This document shows, in pieces, positions 1-10,051 of a DNA stretch of 38,914 nt. Origin of the DNA: Alphaproteobacteria bacterium (GTDB lineage: Bacteria; Pseudomonadota; Alphaproteobacteria; CAAHEQ01; UBA3637); the NCBI GenBank assembly GCA_017533325.1, contig JAFXIF010000015.1, forward strand, positions 1 to 38,914, written 5' to 3'. The notes beneath the pieces are model-generated. The model had not been told where the DNA came from. It saw only the letters and a list, made by a program, of their open reading frames with translations, and did no database searches. Every line of letters begins with the position of its first letter. Position 1 is the stretch's first letter. The position numbers and the translations under genes were made by a program.

Positions 1-1449
1 CTAAAAGAGCCTCTAAAACTTCTGCTTCAGCCGGAGTTAATCCCAAGTCTTTTTCAAGATCTTTCGACTCTTTTTTTCCAATCAAATAGGACCCGTCATT
101 TTGATCAATGATTTTAACCAATTTATTTTCTTTCAATTTCAAGTCATTATCCTTATTAAAGACTTGATAGACGCCTTCTTCCTGATTAAGTCCGTTTGTG
201 AGTTTTAGCTCAAGATGGGCCTTTTCATCACCTTCAACCGTGTCATGTCTTAAGGAGCCAAAATCAGACAAGTCATTCAATGTAACTTTAAGTGTTGAAT
301 CCTCCCCAAAAGTGATTATATCTGCCAAAACCTGTTTATTATTAATATCTAAACTGGTTCCTGGTTTTACCTCAATATCCTTAAAGGAAACAGTTTCTCC
401 CTCCCCTCCTAAATCCATATTATCGACAACAACTTTATTCGTAACAGTTAAATCTTCCGGCAATTGAAGCGTAGATTCGGTTAACATATAAGTTGCTCCG
501 GTTCCTTGCTCTGCCAACGCTTTATCAATCTCAACATTTGCATTTCTAAATGCAATAATATTACCGGATTCGTTATTCAATGCTTCTGTTACTTTAAATG
601 TTGTCCTCTTTCCTTCTTTCAATGTCGGCGTTGTGAAAAGTTTATCACTTGCAAGATAATAAATCAATTTATCATCAGCAGTATCTAAAGTCTCCTTATC
701 ATCTGTATAAGAAATAACTTTCCCATTTAAAAGAGCAATTTCAGCATCTTTTTCGGCTTTTGTATAAGAACCAAAACCAATAGTTGCACCCAGTCCTTCA
801 ATCATAAATTGAATACCACCTATTGTCGTCTTATTCACTTCCATCTCTTCTTTATTCGTGTAATGCACAGCTGAACCAACTGATACAATCTCACCATTGT
901 CACCAGGGAAAGCCCCAACAATCACAGAATGATTTATATCGCCCCCATGCGTTTTGAGTTCCCCACCTAAAACAGCATTAGAATCCATACCATTAAAGAA
1001 TACATCTGAGCTTGAAATCATGGTCCCATCGGTTTGCAAATAATAGCCTTGATAATTATCATTAACAGAATTATCACCCAAAATAACCGTTCCTTCTCCA
1101 GATTTTATAATCATTGGTTTTCTTGATGGATTATTTTCATCAATACTTCCGCTAATTCCTCCTTCAAACGATCCGACTGTTCCTTTTCCACCAGCTAAAT
1201 ACATCTCAACATCACCGGCTGAACCAGTTAATTGAGAAAAAGTGCTTAAATCAATATCATTCGGGGTTTCAATATCAGCAAGAATCGTTTTATTCGCCGC
1301 AAAAGTGAATCCATCATTAAAAGTCACAACATTTGGTTCAACTCCGGTCATTGATAATGAATCAACCGCCAACGCTCCCCCGTGTGCGATATAATTAGCT
1401 TTTGCTTCATTATTGATAAATTCAGCGTTGCCATTAAATATTGTTCGCC
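1..1449 (-). CDS. 3' continuation of the Pmp-like adhesin gene, in a shifted frame, running off the left edge
   Basis: The minus strand stays open from about 1441 to the window edge and continues the adhesin that starts at 6716, two frames later. Its translation contains the same features as the upstream part: FNGNAEFINN and HGGAL repeat units near 1360-1440, a third copy of the GTVILGDN module mark near 1080-1100, and a GGELKTHGG unit near 980. The short piece between about 1535 and 1443 is in a third frame (FEKNVLFKNN, then KDGGALGGAAFLTGEQ). Two single-base deletions, about 93 bases apart, would explain the break. The C-terminus, where an autotransporter beta-barrel would be expected, lies outside the window. 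It may be the disrupted tail of a pseudogene or the result of two sequence errors. Confidence 0.7.
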
Positions 1450-1451
1450 TG

Positions 1452-4400
1452 TTAAGAAAGCCGCACCACCCAAAGCTCCGCCATCTTTGCCAACTGCTTT
1501 ATTATTTTTAAATAACACATTTTTTTCAAATTCTGTATAGCTGAAAGACTCATTAAAGCGCCACCTGCACCGAGTGTTAACCCAATAGCTTCATTATTTT
1601 CAAACAAGGTATCTTTTTCAAAAGTAATTTTTGCGAAAATAATATTTCCCATATTATCCAATTTAGGCGGAGACGACATATTTACAACATCCGCAGTCGT
1701 ATTTACAAGAGCGCCACCATTTACCATATCGCCATAAACGCTATTTTGTTTAAATACGGCATTTCCTTTAAATGTGGTATCAACAACACTATTTATCATA
1801 GCTCCACCAACAGCAGATGTTCCCACCACAAATGGTGTTGAAGCTTTATTACCTTGGAAAAGAACATCTTTTTCAAAAATAAGGTCCCCAATAATAACGG
1901 AAGTTCCTACAGAATCGAATTCCGTGTATCCGAAATTATAAACCGCACCCGCGACAGAAAATGCATTACTTTCAACTTCATTTGAAACGAAATAAGCATT
2001 ATCTTTAAAGACAATATTCCCCTCATTATATAAAGCTCCTGAAACTCCCGGTGCCATGGTCTTGACTTTATTTTCAACAAAATAAGCTTCTTTATCAAAA
2101 GTTATATCTCCGACACGAATGATATTGTTATTAGCATCTTTATAAAAATAACCGATATTCTCAAGAACTTTACCAGACCACTCATTGTTAAATGATTGAA
2201 TTAAATTATTTTTAAATACTGTCGTATCTTTAAAATTAATTGTTCCTTCAATATTTGTAATTAATCCGGAAGATGAATCGGTTCCATATAATTCATTATT
2301 TGAAAAAGTTGCTTTTCCATCAAAATTCATAATTCCATTCATAGAAATTGAGCCATCGCTGTTGTAAATAATATCATTATAACCAAGCAAAGAAGCATTC
2401 TCAATCAATCCGGAGACAATTTGTGATGAAGCAATATTTTTATCAACTAAAACATCTTTTCCCAAATTTATGTTTCCACCCTCATTTTTTATAATTCCAC
2501 CAAAAATTCCCATATCGGCGGACAAAAGATTCTCTTGAAAAACAGTATTCCCGTCAAAATTAAGTTCGTTCGATACTAACACGTTCCCATTTTTATCAAA
2601 AAGTGGATTTCCTTGATCATCAGTCAATGGTCCTCCATAATTGTAAATAGCTCCATAAATTTGATCTTGTGTGCTTAACTTATTATTTTTAAATATAGCA
2701 TCCTCTTCAAACGTTAGCTTTGACTCATTATAAATAACTCCACCTTCCACAAGATCATAACCATTTTCCCCCTCATTATTTAAAAATTGTGTCTTTCCGT
2801 TAAAAACAATGTCTCCTTTGGTGATTAAATTACCATTTTCATCAGCAGAAACAACAACATAGTTATCAATCAAATAAGCTGACTGATTATTTTTAAAAAC
2901 AGTCTCATTTTCAAAAGAAAGTGTTCCACCTGAATTCTCAAAAGCAATCCCTTTTGTATTTTTAACCACAACATTATCAAAAATCGCTTTGTTATTTTCA
3001 CCTAAAATCCCCACAACAGTCGCATTATCAATGGTTAAATCTTGAACCGTTAAAGTGCCGCTTGTTTCATTCATTTGGAACAAATAATATCCATTAACAT
3101 GAATAATACTTTCCTCGGCATTTGTTGTTGCCCCTTTTATGAACTTCAAAGAATGAGCAACCTCTCCAATTTCACCCGTAATCGGCATGGTTGGATTTTC
3201 ATCTTTTGCATCAACTTGATAATGATAGATATCACCAATTTTTTCTCCGGAATTTTTCATATCAAAAATGGCATTACCTTTATACCTAACCGTTGTTCCA
3301 AGGTTATTTAATTCTGAATCCGGATATAAAACATAGATATGTTGCCCACCTTTATCAGCCTGCAAAACAACTTTAGACCCTGCAAAATCTGTTAATATGT
3401 ATTCATCTTCACCAAATGTTGCCTCGCCAAATAATGCTTGATATCCACTATCATCTTGCATCAAATCCAAATTTAATGTATTCAAGTTGAAAGTTGATTT
3501 TGTTGTCGAATTAATCGTGTCCCCATAATCCATATTTAAAACAGAATTGCTTGAAGTTAAATTTTCAAAATTAAGAGCATCAACTGTATCATTTAAAAGA
3601 TTAAAAGTGACCGTTTCATCTGTTTTATAATGACCATTATATGAAGATAAACCAAATTTCAATTCTGAATCTTTAAAAGAAATGCTATCAATTCCATCTT
3701 CATCTTGTAAAGCAACATCTTTAGTCAAAGAATACCTTGCTTTTTCAAGCGTATCTGTTGTTAAAAGCTTTTCGGTAACGTCATAATCCACATATTTTGC
3801 ATTTTTGATATTCTTATTAGTGGCATTTTCATAAACATAAATTTTTCTTGAAGCCATATCAACTTCATCTTGCTTTATTTTTGAAGTATAAGCTCCAAAA
3901 GTTAAACTTCCTCCCTTCATAATGATATCATTTGTTAAAGATACCTCTTGTTCATTTGGATTATTTGTCAAATATGTTAACAAACCGCCTTCCGAAACTG
4001 TAACCCTCAAATCAGCCAAACTATCAGAGTGAACACGAAGGTCCCCCCCTTTAAGCTCATGGGTTTTAGCAAAATTCAAAGATTGAGGATTGGTCACAAT
4101 AACACCATCAGTCAAACTAAATTGAGATGTATAATTAAGTCGATCATAATCTGGATCATCATCATGGAAAAAATTAAGCTGAGACGTTGGATTTTCAAAA
4201 TATCCATTATCCATATTATCGCCTAAAATTAAGGTTCCTTTTCCGCTTTTAAGGATAATCCCGCCATCATTAAATATACCAGCATCAAGTGTACCAACAG
4301 ATCCTTCTTCTAAATCAAAATGAAGAGTGCCAACGCGATTATAAATATCATCACCAGCCCCAATACTCATAGACTGATTATCACTAAAAATAAAACTTTT

Positions 4401-6716
4401 TTTAAAGGTTGTTGTTCCTGTATGAGTAAAAAGCCCTCCTCCCAAATCAAATATATCACAATAAATTGAGTTATCAATAATAGAGACATCAGCATCAAAA
4501 ACAATATTGCCCCCATTAAATAGCGCACCTCCAAAAGCATTATATGACCCCCAATGACTTCCAACAACACTGAAAGATCCTGTAAGATTTAAATTTGCCA
4601 TATTAGATAACGCACTAGATGCTTGATAAGAATTTGTAAAAATAACATTATCCAAATGAAAATTTGCCATTTGAGGAAGCGAAGTCGTATTTTTTAAAAC
4701 AGCTATATAAGAAGTATTTAACCCTATATTTTTTAACTCAAGAGACATGCTCTTTTGATCAAAAGAAATTGATGCGCCAAAAAGAAGGTTCTCTCGTGGA
4801 TCTGCCGTCGCACCAATAATTTTTTTAAATCCAGGCGCTAAACTTTCATATTGATAGCTATTGTCATCTCGATATCCATAAACACCATCAATTAAAGTCC
4901 CATTCTTTTTCAAATCAAAAACCAAGTTCCCTTCTGTTTCTATAAATTCTTTCAGTGTATTCGCATCAGTATAAGAAATACTACCTTGAACATTAACTTC
5001 TTGACCGCCTTTTTCAACTGAAAGATATAAGCCTTTATAATAACCATCCATTTCAAATGTTTTTGACTCAAGGAATGTTGCACCCCCCATTAATGCTTGA
5101 TAAGAAACAATATTTTCCGAAACTATATTTTTACTCGGCATAATACTTTTTAAATCAAAAATAACATCTGTTAATTGTGTATCAATAACGTCTGCATACT
5201 CTATTGATAAAGGAAGATTCATCGCGTTCAAATTCGAAAATGTTATATTATCCGTAAATTGATTAACGGTTGTTATGGTATTTGATGTATCTAAATTATA
5301 TACCCCCGAATATGTAATTGTTCCTCCGCCAAAAGAAACATCTCCGTTTTTAAATACAACCTCAGCACCTTCTTTTGCAATATCTGAGTGAACCAAATAA
5401 TTCGTTCTTGTTTCTTCAGCAACCGAATCCATTGTAAAAAGCGTATTTATTGAATTTTCTGCAACATAATTCTTAATGTAATTTTGTTTAATATCATCAG
5501 TATAAACATCAAAATAAGCTTTGGAATACTCATTCATTTTAACACCAGACAAATCCGTCGTTCCTCCGGCACTATAATGTTTCCAAATCATCATATTATT
5601 TTCATCAGCTCCAGTAAATGAAGCCGAAAATGGTATGTTTGACCCGTGTGTTTCTAAAATACCACCTGTAAAAATATTTTGTTCGGCAAGAGTGAAATTA
5701 TCACTTTTGGCAACAGTAAGACCTGCTGTCTGATTAAATGAGCCATCCCCCTCATTTAACATATTATCACCCAAAATAAGCGTTCCTGAATTATTTTTAT
5801 TAATTATACCTCTATTATCAATACCCCCATCTAACGATCCAACGAGCGGTCTATTTTCTTCAGTTCCATGAGAAAAGTTTATTGTGGCATCATAAACATT
5901 TAAAATATCCACCCCTGATTTATTCTCATCTAATACTGTTTGAACAACATTTTCCGCAAAAAGAAAATCTTTATTAAAAGTTATTTGATCTGTATTATAA
6001 ATCGCACCGCCTCCCGCATAGTAATATTGATGATTATATCTTGGAGAACTTAATGCTGTATTTCCTTTAAAAACAGCTGAACCATTGAATATAATGTCTT
6101 TATCATTATAAATCGCTCCACCATAAGCAGACATATACTGACCTGATTTAGCCATGTTTCCAATAAAACTAGCATCTTTATTAAATTGAATTGTTCCAGA
6201 GTTATAAATTGCTCCACCAAAATTATTCCCTGAAGCCCCATCATGGATCGACAAATTATCTTTAAACATTACATCAACATCAAATAAAACAGAACTTGAA
6301 AAATTAGTTACAGTTGATCCATACATATAATTTGTATAAGATGTTGGAGTTAATGTATTATTTGAAAATAAAAGTAAGGGATTTGTCGTTGTATCAGAAT
6401 TTTGAAAATGAAGTTTCGCGCCATCTCTTACTTGAAAAACCGCTGTATTAGCTGTTGTATCAAGATTTTTATAAATCAAATTTTTACCCGCTAAATCTAT
6501 TTTTGTATCACTTAAAATTTTACTTCCATCAGAAGAGCTTAAATCATTTTCAATGTTATTCAAATTTTCTGAAGGGACCAATATATTAGCGGTTGCTGAT
6601 GATTCAATTGATAAAATAAAAGAAAATGCCATCAAATTTGCAAGGAAGCATTTTTTTAAAATGTTCAAATATCTTTTTTTAAGTTCACGCAAAGCGGTTC
6701 TTGAATAATATGACAT
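1452..6716 (-). CDS. Giant Pmp-like surface adhesin / autotransporter passenger (frameshifted at its 3' end)
   Basis: The 1754 codons begin at an ATG six bases after a strong AAGGAGG ribosome site. A long basic N-terminus and a hydrophobic segment (about residues 23-36) end in an ATA signal-peptidase-like site near residue 43, like the extended signals of autotransporters. The body is rich in GGAI/GGAL units followed by FxxN units (FIGN, FKGN, FKNN, FQEN, FVEN), the paired signature of chlamydial polymorphic membrane proteins. Larger modules also repeat: TLILGDNM occurs at about residues 312 and 828, each followed by a GG-x-L-x-x-H stretch and a YQAL(M/F)G-x-ATF segment. An exported beta-helical adhesin is inferred. 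The last ~30 residues (from LKKMCYLK) are out of frame with the repeat pattern, so the true product continues in other frames to the left edge. It is transcribed from the promoter in the repeat block upstream. Confidence 0.85.
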   Translation of the reverse strand: MSYYSRTALRELKKRYLNILKKCFLANLMAFSFILSIESSATANILVPSENLNNIENDLSSSDGSKILSDTKIDLAGKNLIYKNLDTTANTAVFQVRDGAKLHFQNSDTTTNPLLLFSNNTLTPTSYTNYMYGSTVTNFSSSVLFDVDVMFKDNLSIHDGASGNNFGGAIYNSGTIQFNKDASFIGNMAKSGQYMSAYGGAIYNDKDIIFNGSAVFKGNTALSSPRYNHQYYYAGGGAIYNTDQITFNKDFLFAENVVQTVLDENKSGVDILNVYDATINFSHGTEENRPLVGSLDGGIDNRGIINKNNSGTLILGDNMLNEGDGSFNQTAGLTVAKSDNFTLAEQNIFTGGILETHGSNIPFSASFTGADENNMMIWKHYSAGGTTDLSGVKMNEYSKAYFDVYTDDIKQNYIKNYVAENSINTLFTMDSVAEETRTNYLVHSDIAKEGAEVVFKNGDVSFGGGTITYSGVYNLDTSNTITTVNQFTDNITFSNLNAMNLPLSIEYADVIDTQLTDVIFDLKSIMPSKNIVSENIVSYQALMGGATFLESKTFEMDGYYKGLYLSVEKGGQEVNVQGSISYTDANTLKEFIETEGNLVFDLKKNGTLIDGVYGYRDDNSYQYESLAPGFKKIIGATADPRENLLFGASISFDQKSMSLELKNIGLNTSYIAVLKNTTSLPQMANFHLDNVIFTNSYQASSALSNMANLNLTGSFSVVGSHWGSYNAFGGALFNGGNIVFDADVSIIDNSIYCDIFDLGGGLFTHTGTTTFKKSFIFSDNQSMSIGAGDDIYNRVGTLHFDLEEGSVGTLDAGIFNDGGIILKSGKGTLILGDNMDNGYFENPTSQLNFFHDDDPDYDRLNYTSQFSLTDGVIVTNPQSLNFAKTHELKGGDLRVHSDSLADLRVTVSEGGLLTYLTNNPNEQEVSLTNDIIMKGGSLTFGAYTSKIKQDEVDMASRKIYVYENATNKNIKNAKYVDYDVTEKLLTTDTLEKARYSLTKDVALQDEDGIDSISFKDSELKFGLSSYNGHYKTDETVTFNLLNDTVDALNFENLTSSNSVLNMDYGDTINSTTKSTFNLNTLNLDLMQDDSGYQALFGEATFGEDEYILTDFAGSKVVLQADKGGQHIYVLYPDSELNNLGTTVRYKGNAIFDMKNSGEKIGDIYHYQVDAKDENPTMPITGEIGEVAHSLKFIKGATTNAEESIIHVNGYYLFQMNETSGTLTVQDLTIDNATVVGILGENNKAIFDNVVVKNTKGIAFENSGGTLSFENETVFKNNQSAYLIDNYVVVSADENGNLITKGDIVFNGKTQFLNNEGENGYDLVEGGVIYNESKLTFEEDAIFKNNKLSTQDQIYGAIYNYGGPLTDDQGNPLFDKNGNVLVSNELNFDGNTVFQENLLSADMGIFGGIIKNEGGNINLGKDVLVDKNIASSQIVSGLIENASLLGYNDIIYNSDGSISMNGIMNFDGKATFSNNELYGTDSSSGLITNIEGTINFKDTTVFKNNLIQSFNNEWSGKVLENIGYFYKDANNNIIRVGDITFDKEAYFVENKVKTMAPGVSGALYNEGNIVFKDNAYFVSNEVESNAFSVAGAVYNFGYTEFDSVGTSVIIGDLIFEKDVLFQGNKASTPFVVGTSAVGGAMINSVVDTTFKGNAVFKQNSVYGDMVNGGALVNTTADVVNMSSPPKLDNMGNIIFAKITFEKDTLFENNEAIGLTLGAGGALMSLSAIQNLKKMCYLKIIKQLAKMAELWVVRLS

Positions 6717-6779
6717 CAGATGCCTCCTTAAAAAATGAAATAAAAAATGTCTACATATCGGTTTCCTTTTGTTAATTGT
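6717..6779 (-). promoter_or_regulatory. Conserved adhesin 5' leader (copy 1) with a start-stop mini-ORF
   Basis: Read on the minus strand, this leader begins ACAATTAACAAAAGGAAA and ends in AAGGAGGCATCTG just before the adhesin ATG. It is clearly similar to 38853-38909, which precedes another start codon. Inside it, AAAAGG is followed 8 bases later by ATG (6756-6754) and immediately by the stop TAG (6753-6751). The right-hand copy has ATG-TAA at the matching place. Each leader therefore holds two Shine-Dalgarno sites, one for a one-codon ORF and one for the main gene. Confidence 0.7.
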
Positions 6780-6836
6780 TTTAAAGTGAAAAAATATGCC
6801 TGATTTTTAAGCAATATTTTCCACCCCCATACTTTT

Positions 6837-6867
6837 ATTATACCATGGGTTTAAATTTTCGTGTCCC
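6837..6867 (-). promoter_or_regulatory. Predicted promoter of the adhesin gene (ON orientation)
   Basis: On the minus strand there is a perfect -10 box TATAAT (6842-6837) with a -35-like GGGACA (6867-6862), 19 bases apart, and an A/T-rich stretch further upstream. Transcription would start near 6830 and give a leader of about 115 bases into the adhesin ATG at 6716. The same boxes are conserved in the second copy (38582-38612), where the -35 is TGGACA. The 19-base spacer is longer than ideal. Confidence 0.6.
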
Positions 6868-7065
6868 AAATTTTTCAAAAAAAATTGATGATTTTTTGAT
6901 ATTTTCTTTTAGTTTATTGATTTTAAATGATTATTTTTTATTAAAAAATTGAATAAAAATGAATAAAAAGATGAAATTTTATGTTTTTGTTTCAAAAAAA
7001 AACCGGTCAAAAATCAAAAAAAAAGAACCTGTTTTAATGCGTCATTTTTGAGCCAAAAAGCCGGC

Positions 7066-7087
7066 AAATCTAACGACCGTTAAATTT
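7066..7087. repeat. Palindromic site at the distal end of repeat copy 1
   Basis: The arms AAATCTAACG and CGTTAAATTT flank AC, with one mismatch between the arms. Positions 7072-7090 match the 19 bp inverted repeat of the right-hand element at 18 of 19 positions. It has the look of a tyrosine-recombinase core site (two arms around a short centre), but it could also be a regulator-binding site or a MITE end. Confidence 0.6.
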
Positions 7088-7131
7088 CCGATCTATAAAA
7101 TTAAAATAACATATCGATTTTTTAAATCGAG

Positions 7132-7168
7132 CAAAAAAAAGCCCTGAAAAATCAGAGCTCTTTTTTTT
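7132..7168 (-). terminator. Rho-independent terminator of gyrA
   Basis: The arms at 7140-7147 (AGCCCTGA) and 7152-7159 (TCAGAGCT) pair with one G-T pair around AAAA. An A-run lies on the left and a T-run on the right, so it can act on either strand. It lies about 40 bases after the gyrA stop and insulates the adhesin promoter from gyrA transcription. Confidence 0.75.
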
Positions 7169-7197
7169 ATTTAATAAAGAATTACTTTAATAAAGAA

Positions 7198-10014
7198 TTA
7201 CTCTTCTGTTTCCTCTTCTTGAAGAGAAGCACTTTCTTCTTCAGTTGAAACTTCTTTTACCGTACCTGTTTCAGAAATTTCATTTAAAGAATCAGTTGGT
7301 TGAGTTTCATCTGTTTCTTCCACTTCTTCTTCAACATCTGTAATACAGGTTGCGGACACAACTTTTTCATCTTTATCCAAACGGAACAAAATTACACCCA
7401 TTGTGCTACGACCGGCAATTTTAATATCACTGATTCGCATCCGAATAAGTTTACCGCCGTCTGTCACCATCATCAAGTGCGCATCATCCGGCACCGGCAT
7501 TGTGGCAACAACATCAGCTTTTCTGCGCTCATCCATTTTAATATTGGTAACACCGGATGTGCCACGCGCAGTAATCCGATATTCATAAGCACTGGTGCGT
7601 TTTCCAAAGCCTTTATCCGTGATTGTTAAGATAAATTCTTCTTCAGATGCCATTTTTTCAAATTCTTCAGGTGGTAATGTGGCATTTGTGGTTGTTTCTG
7701 TTTCAATCACTTCGCCCTCTTCCATTTCACCCAAAGCTCTTCGTTTTGCAGCAGCTTCTTTCAAATAGGCATCGCGTTTTTCAATATCGGCTTTTGCGTG
7801 TTTAACAATTGACATTGAAATCACACTTTCACCATCCGGCAATTTCATACCGCGAACACCCGTTGAAGCTCTTGATTCAAACACACGAACATCTGTGACC
7901 GGGAAGCGAACACATTTACCACCGGCTGCCGCCAATAAAACGTCATCTGTGTCATTACAAATTTGAACACCGATAAGCTTATCGCCTTCATCCAATTTCA
8001 TGGCAATTTTACCATTGGACTGAACATTATAGAAGTCCGTCAATCTGTTGCGGCGCACACCACCGGAAGCCGTTGCAAACATCACTGTTTGATCACCACA
8101 TTCTTCCTGAGATTCCGGCAATGTTAAAATCGTTGAAATCGCTTCCCCTTGTTGAAGCGGAAGCAAGTTAATCAATGCCTTCCCAAGTGATTGCGGAGAT
8201 CCTTCCGGCAAGCGATATGTTTTGATTTTATAAACAATCCCTCTGCTTGAAAAGAAAAGAAGCGGACTATGTGTGCAGGCAACAAAAAGTTGAGAGACCT
8301 GATCTTCTTCTCTTGTTGACATACCGGAACGACCTTTTCCGCCGCGATTTTGCGCGCGATACGTTGAAAGCGGAACACGTTTGATATATCCGTTATTTGA
8401 AACGGTTACAACCATTGTTTCACGCGGAATCAAATCTTCCATATCCTGTTCAAATTCAGCATTATCAATCGTTGTTAAACGTTCGGAAGAAACTTGAGCT
8501 TTTACAATTTCTAATTCTTCTCTGATAATGGCATAAATTTTTTCTCTGGATGCAAGTGTTGATAAATATCCTTTAATTAAAGCAGCTAATTCGCCAACTT
8601 CCCCATGAATTTTATCACGTTCCAAACCGGTCAAGCGGTTGAGTTTTAAATCCAAAATCGCTTTGGCTTGAGCTTCTGAAAGCATATAGCAACCGTCAAT
8701 GACTTTTCTGTCCGGTTCGTCAATCAAATCAATAAGTGTTGCAACATCAGCGGCATCCCACTTTGTTGCCATCAAACGTTGTTTGGCAACTTGCGGATCC
8801 GGAGCACTCTTAATCATTTCAATGACATTATCCAAGTTTGCAACGGCAATAGCTAACCCAACCAAAACATGAGCTCTGTCACGTGCTTTATTGAGTTCAT
8901 AAACCGTGCGACGGCGAACAACTTCTTCACGGAACTTGATAAAGGCATCCAAAATTTGCTTTAAGTTCATCAATTCCGGCCGACCGTTATTCAAGGCCAA
9001 CATATTCATACTAAAGCTTGTTTGCAATGAAGTATATTTGAATAATTGATTTAAAACAACATCCGGATGGGCGTCTTTTTTAAGCTCAATCACAACACGA
9101 ACGCCTTGACGATCGGATTCATCGCGTAAATCAGAAATGCCTTCAATCACTTTATCTTTAACCAATTGCGCAATTCGGATAATCATTTCCGCCTTGTTCA
9201 CTTGATATGGCACCTCTGTTACAATAATGGCCATACGATCTTTTTTGATCTCCTCAATGCTTGTTCGTCCGCGCATAATCACAGAACCGCGACCTGTTGT
9301 ATAAGCGGAACGCGCACCACCTCGACCCAAAATTAAACCACCTGTCGGAAAATCAGGGGCCGGCACATAATCCATCAATTCGTCAATTGTAATTTCCGGA
9401 TTATCAATCATGGCAATCGCAGCTGAAATCACTTCACTCGGATTATGTGGCGGAATGTTTGTAGCCATACCAACAGCAATACCGCCGGAACCATTCACTA
9501 AAAGATTTGGGAATCTGGCCGGCAAAACTTCCGGTTCTTGGCAAGTTTCGTCATAGTTCGGTCTGAAATCAACTGTATCTTTATCAATATCTTCCAATAA
9601 ACAATGAGCCGTTTGAGCCAAACGAGCTTCCGTATAACGCATGGCAGCTGCTTTGTCACCATCCATTGACCCGAAGTTTCCTTGAGATCCGACCAAAGGA
9701 ACACGCATTGAAAAGGTTTGCGCCATACGAACCATTGCTTCATAAATCGATCTATCACCATGCGGGTGATATTTACCCATAACATCCCCGACAATACGAG
9801 CAGATTTTCTGAACGGTTTATTGTAATCATACCCATTTTCATGCATTGAAAATAAAATCCGGCGGTGAACAGGCTTTAACCCGTCTCGAACATCCGGAAG
9901 AGCACGAGAAACGATAACACTCATTGCATAATCCAAATAGGATTTGCGCATTTCGTCTTCAATCGGAGCAGTTACCGTATCTAACGCCATCGAACTTACT
10001 GATGTTTCATTCAT
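7198..10014 (-). CDS. gyrA: DNA gyrase subunit A
   Basis: This is the breakage-reunion subunit of DNA gyrase, which introduces negative supercoils with GyrB. The catalytic tyrosine sits in [11 protein letters not shown] (Y127, E. coli Y122). The C-terminal DNA-wrapping domain has the GyrA-box variant QNRGGKG, which marks it as GyrA and not ParC. At 938 residues it is longer than E. coli GyrA (875). The extra length comes from a charged insert ([20 protein letters not shown]) typical of alphaproteobacteria and a very acidic Glu/Thr-rich tail. In the quinolone-resistance region the sequence is [12 protein letters not shown], with Arg at the position of E. coli Ser83 and Glu at Asp87. A perfect 16-base tandem duplication (7171-7202) spans the stop codon. 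Confidence 0.97.
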   Translation of the reverse strand: MNETSVSSMALDTVTAPIEDEMRKSYLDYAMSVIVSRALPDVRDGLKPVHRRILFSMHENGYDYNKPFRKSARIVGDVMGKYHPHGDRSIYEAMVRMAQTFSMRVPLVGSQGNFGSMDGDKAAAMRYTEARLAQTAHCLLEDIDKDTVDFRPNYDETCQEPEVLPARFPNLLVNGSGGIAVGMATNIPPHNPSEVISAAIAMIDNPEITIDELMDYVPAPDFPTGGLILGRGGARSAYTTGRGSVIMRGRTSIEEIKKDRMAIIVTEVPYQVNKAEMIIRIAQLVKDKVIEGISDLRDESDRQGVRVVIELKKDAHPDVVLNQLFKYTSLQTSFSMNMLALNNGRPELMNLKQILDAFIKFREEVVRRRTVYELNKARDRAHVLVGLAIAVANLDNVIEMIKSAPDPQVAKQRLMATKWDAADVATLIDLIDEPDRKVIDGCYMLSEAQAKAILDLKLNRLTGLERDKIHGEVGELAALIKGYLSTLASREKIYAIIREELEIVKAQVSSERLTTIDNAEFEQDMEDLIPRETMVVTVSNNGYIKRVPLSTYRAQNRGGKGRSGMSTREEDQVSQLFVACTHSPLLFFSSRGIVYKIKTYRLPEGSPQSLGKALINLLPLQQGEAISTILTLPESQEECGDQTVMFATASGGVRRNRLTDFYNVQSNGKIAMKLDEGDKLIGVQICNDTDDVLLAAAGGKCVRFPVTDVRVFESRASTGVRGMKLPDGESVISMSIVKHAKADIEKRDAYLKEAAAKRRALGEMEEGEVIETETTTNATLPPEEFEKMASEEEFILTITDKGFGKRTSAYEYRITARGTSGVTNIKMDERRKADVVATMPVPDDAHLMMVTDGGKLIRMRISDIKIAGRSTMGVILFRLDKDEKVVSATCITDVEEEVEETDETQPTDSLNEISETGTVKEVSTEEESASLQEEETEE

Positions 10015-10051
10015 TTATATTTTCTCTCTTTTTTGTTAAAAATTCATCTGA

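Larger units (their letters stand above)
6827..7090 (+). repeat. Dispersed promoter-bearing repeat block, copy 1
   Basis: This 264-base noncoding block matches 38572-38834 in the same strand orientation, at roughly 85-90% identity by eye. It starts at CCATACTTTTATTATACC and ends with the palindromic site AAATCTAACG-AC-CGTTAAATTT and CCG. The end nearest the adhesin gene here is the promoter end. In the right-hand copy the palindrome end is nearest the gene, so the block is flipped relative to its gene between the loci. The adhesin-proximal flank (6784-6826) lacks a clear match to the 19 bp inverted repeat found in the other copy. Confidence 0.8.

Noticed and set aside
198-688. Plus-strand open frames of 89 and 60 codons near the left edge
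   Set aside because: They lie opposite the adhesin coding frame on the minus strand and have no ribosome site or family features.
6990-7040. Possible terminator hairpin inside the repeat block (ACCGGTT with AACAGGT)
   Set aside because: The stem has an internal A-G mismatch and a long loop. Too weak to call.
7132-7168. CRISPR or tandem-repeat array near the gyrA 3' end
   Set aside because: Only a hairpin terminator and a single 16-base duplication are present.
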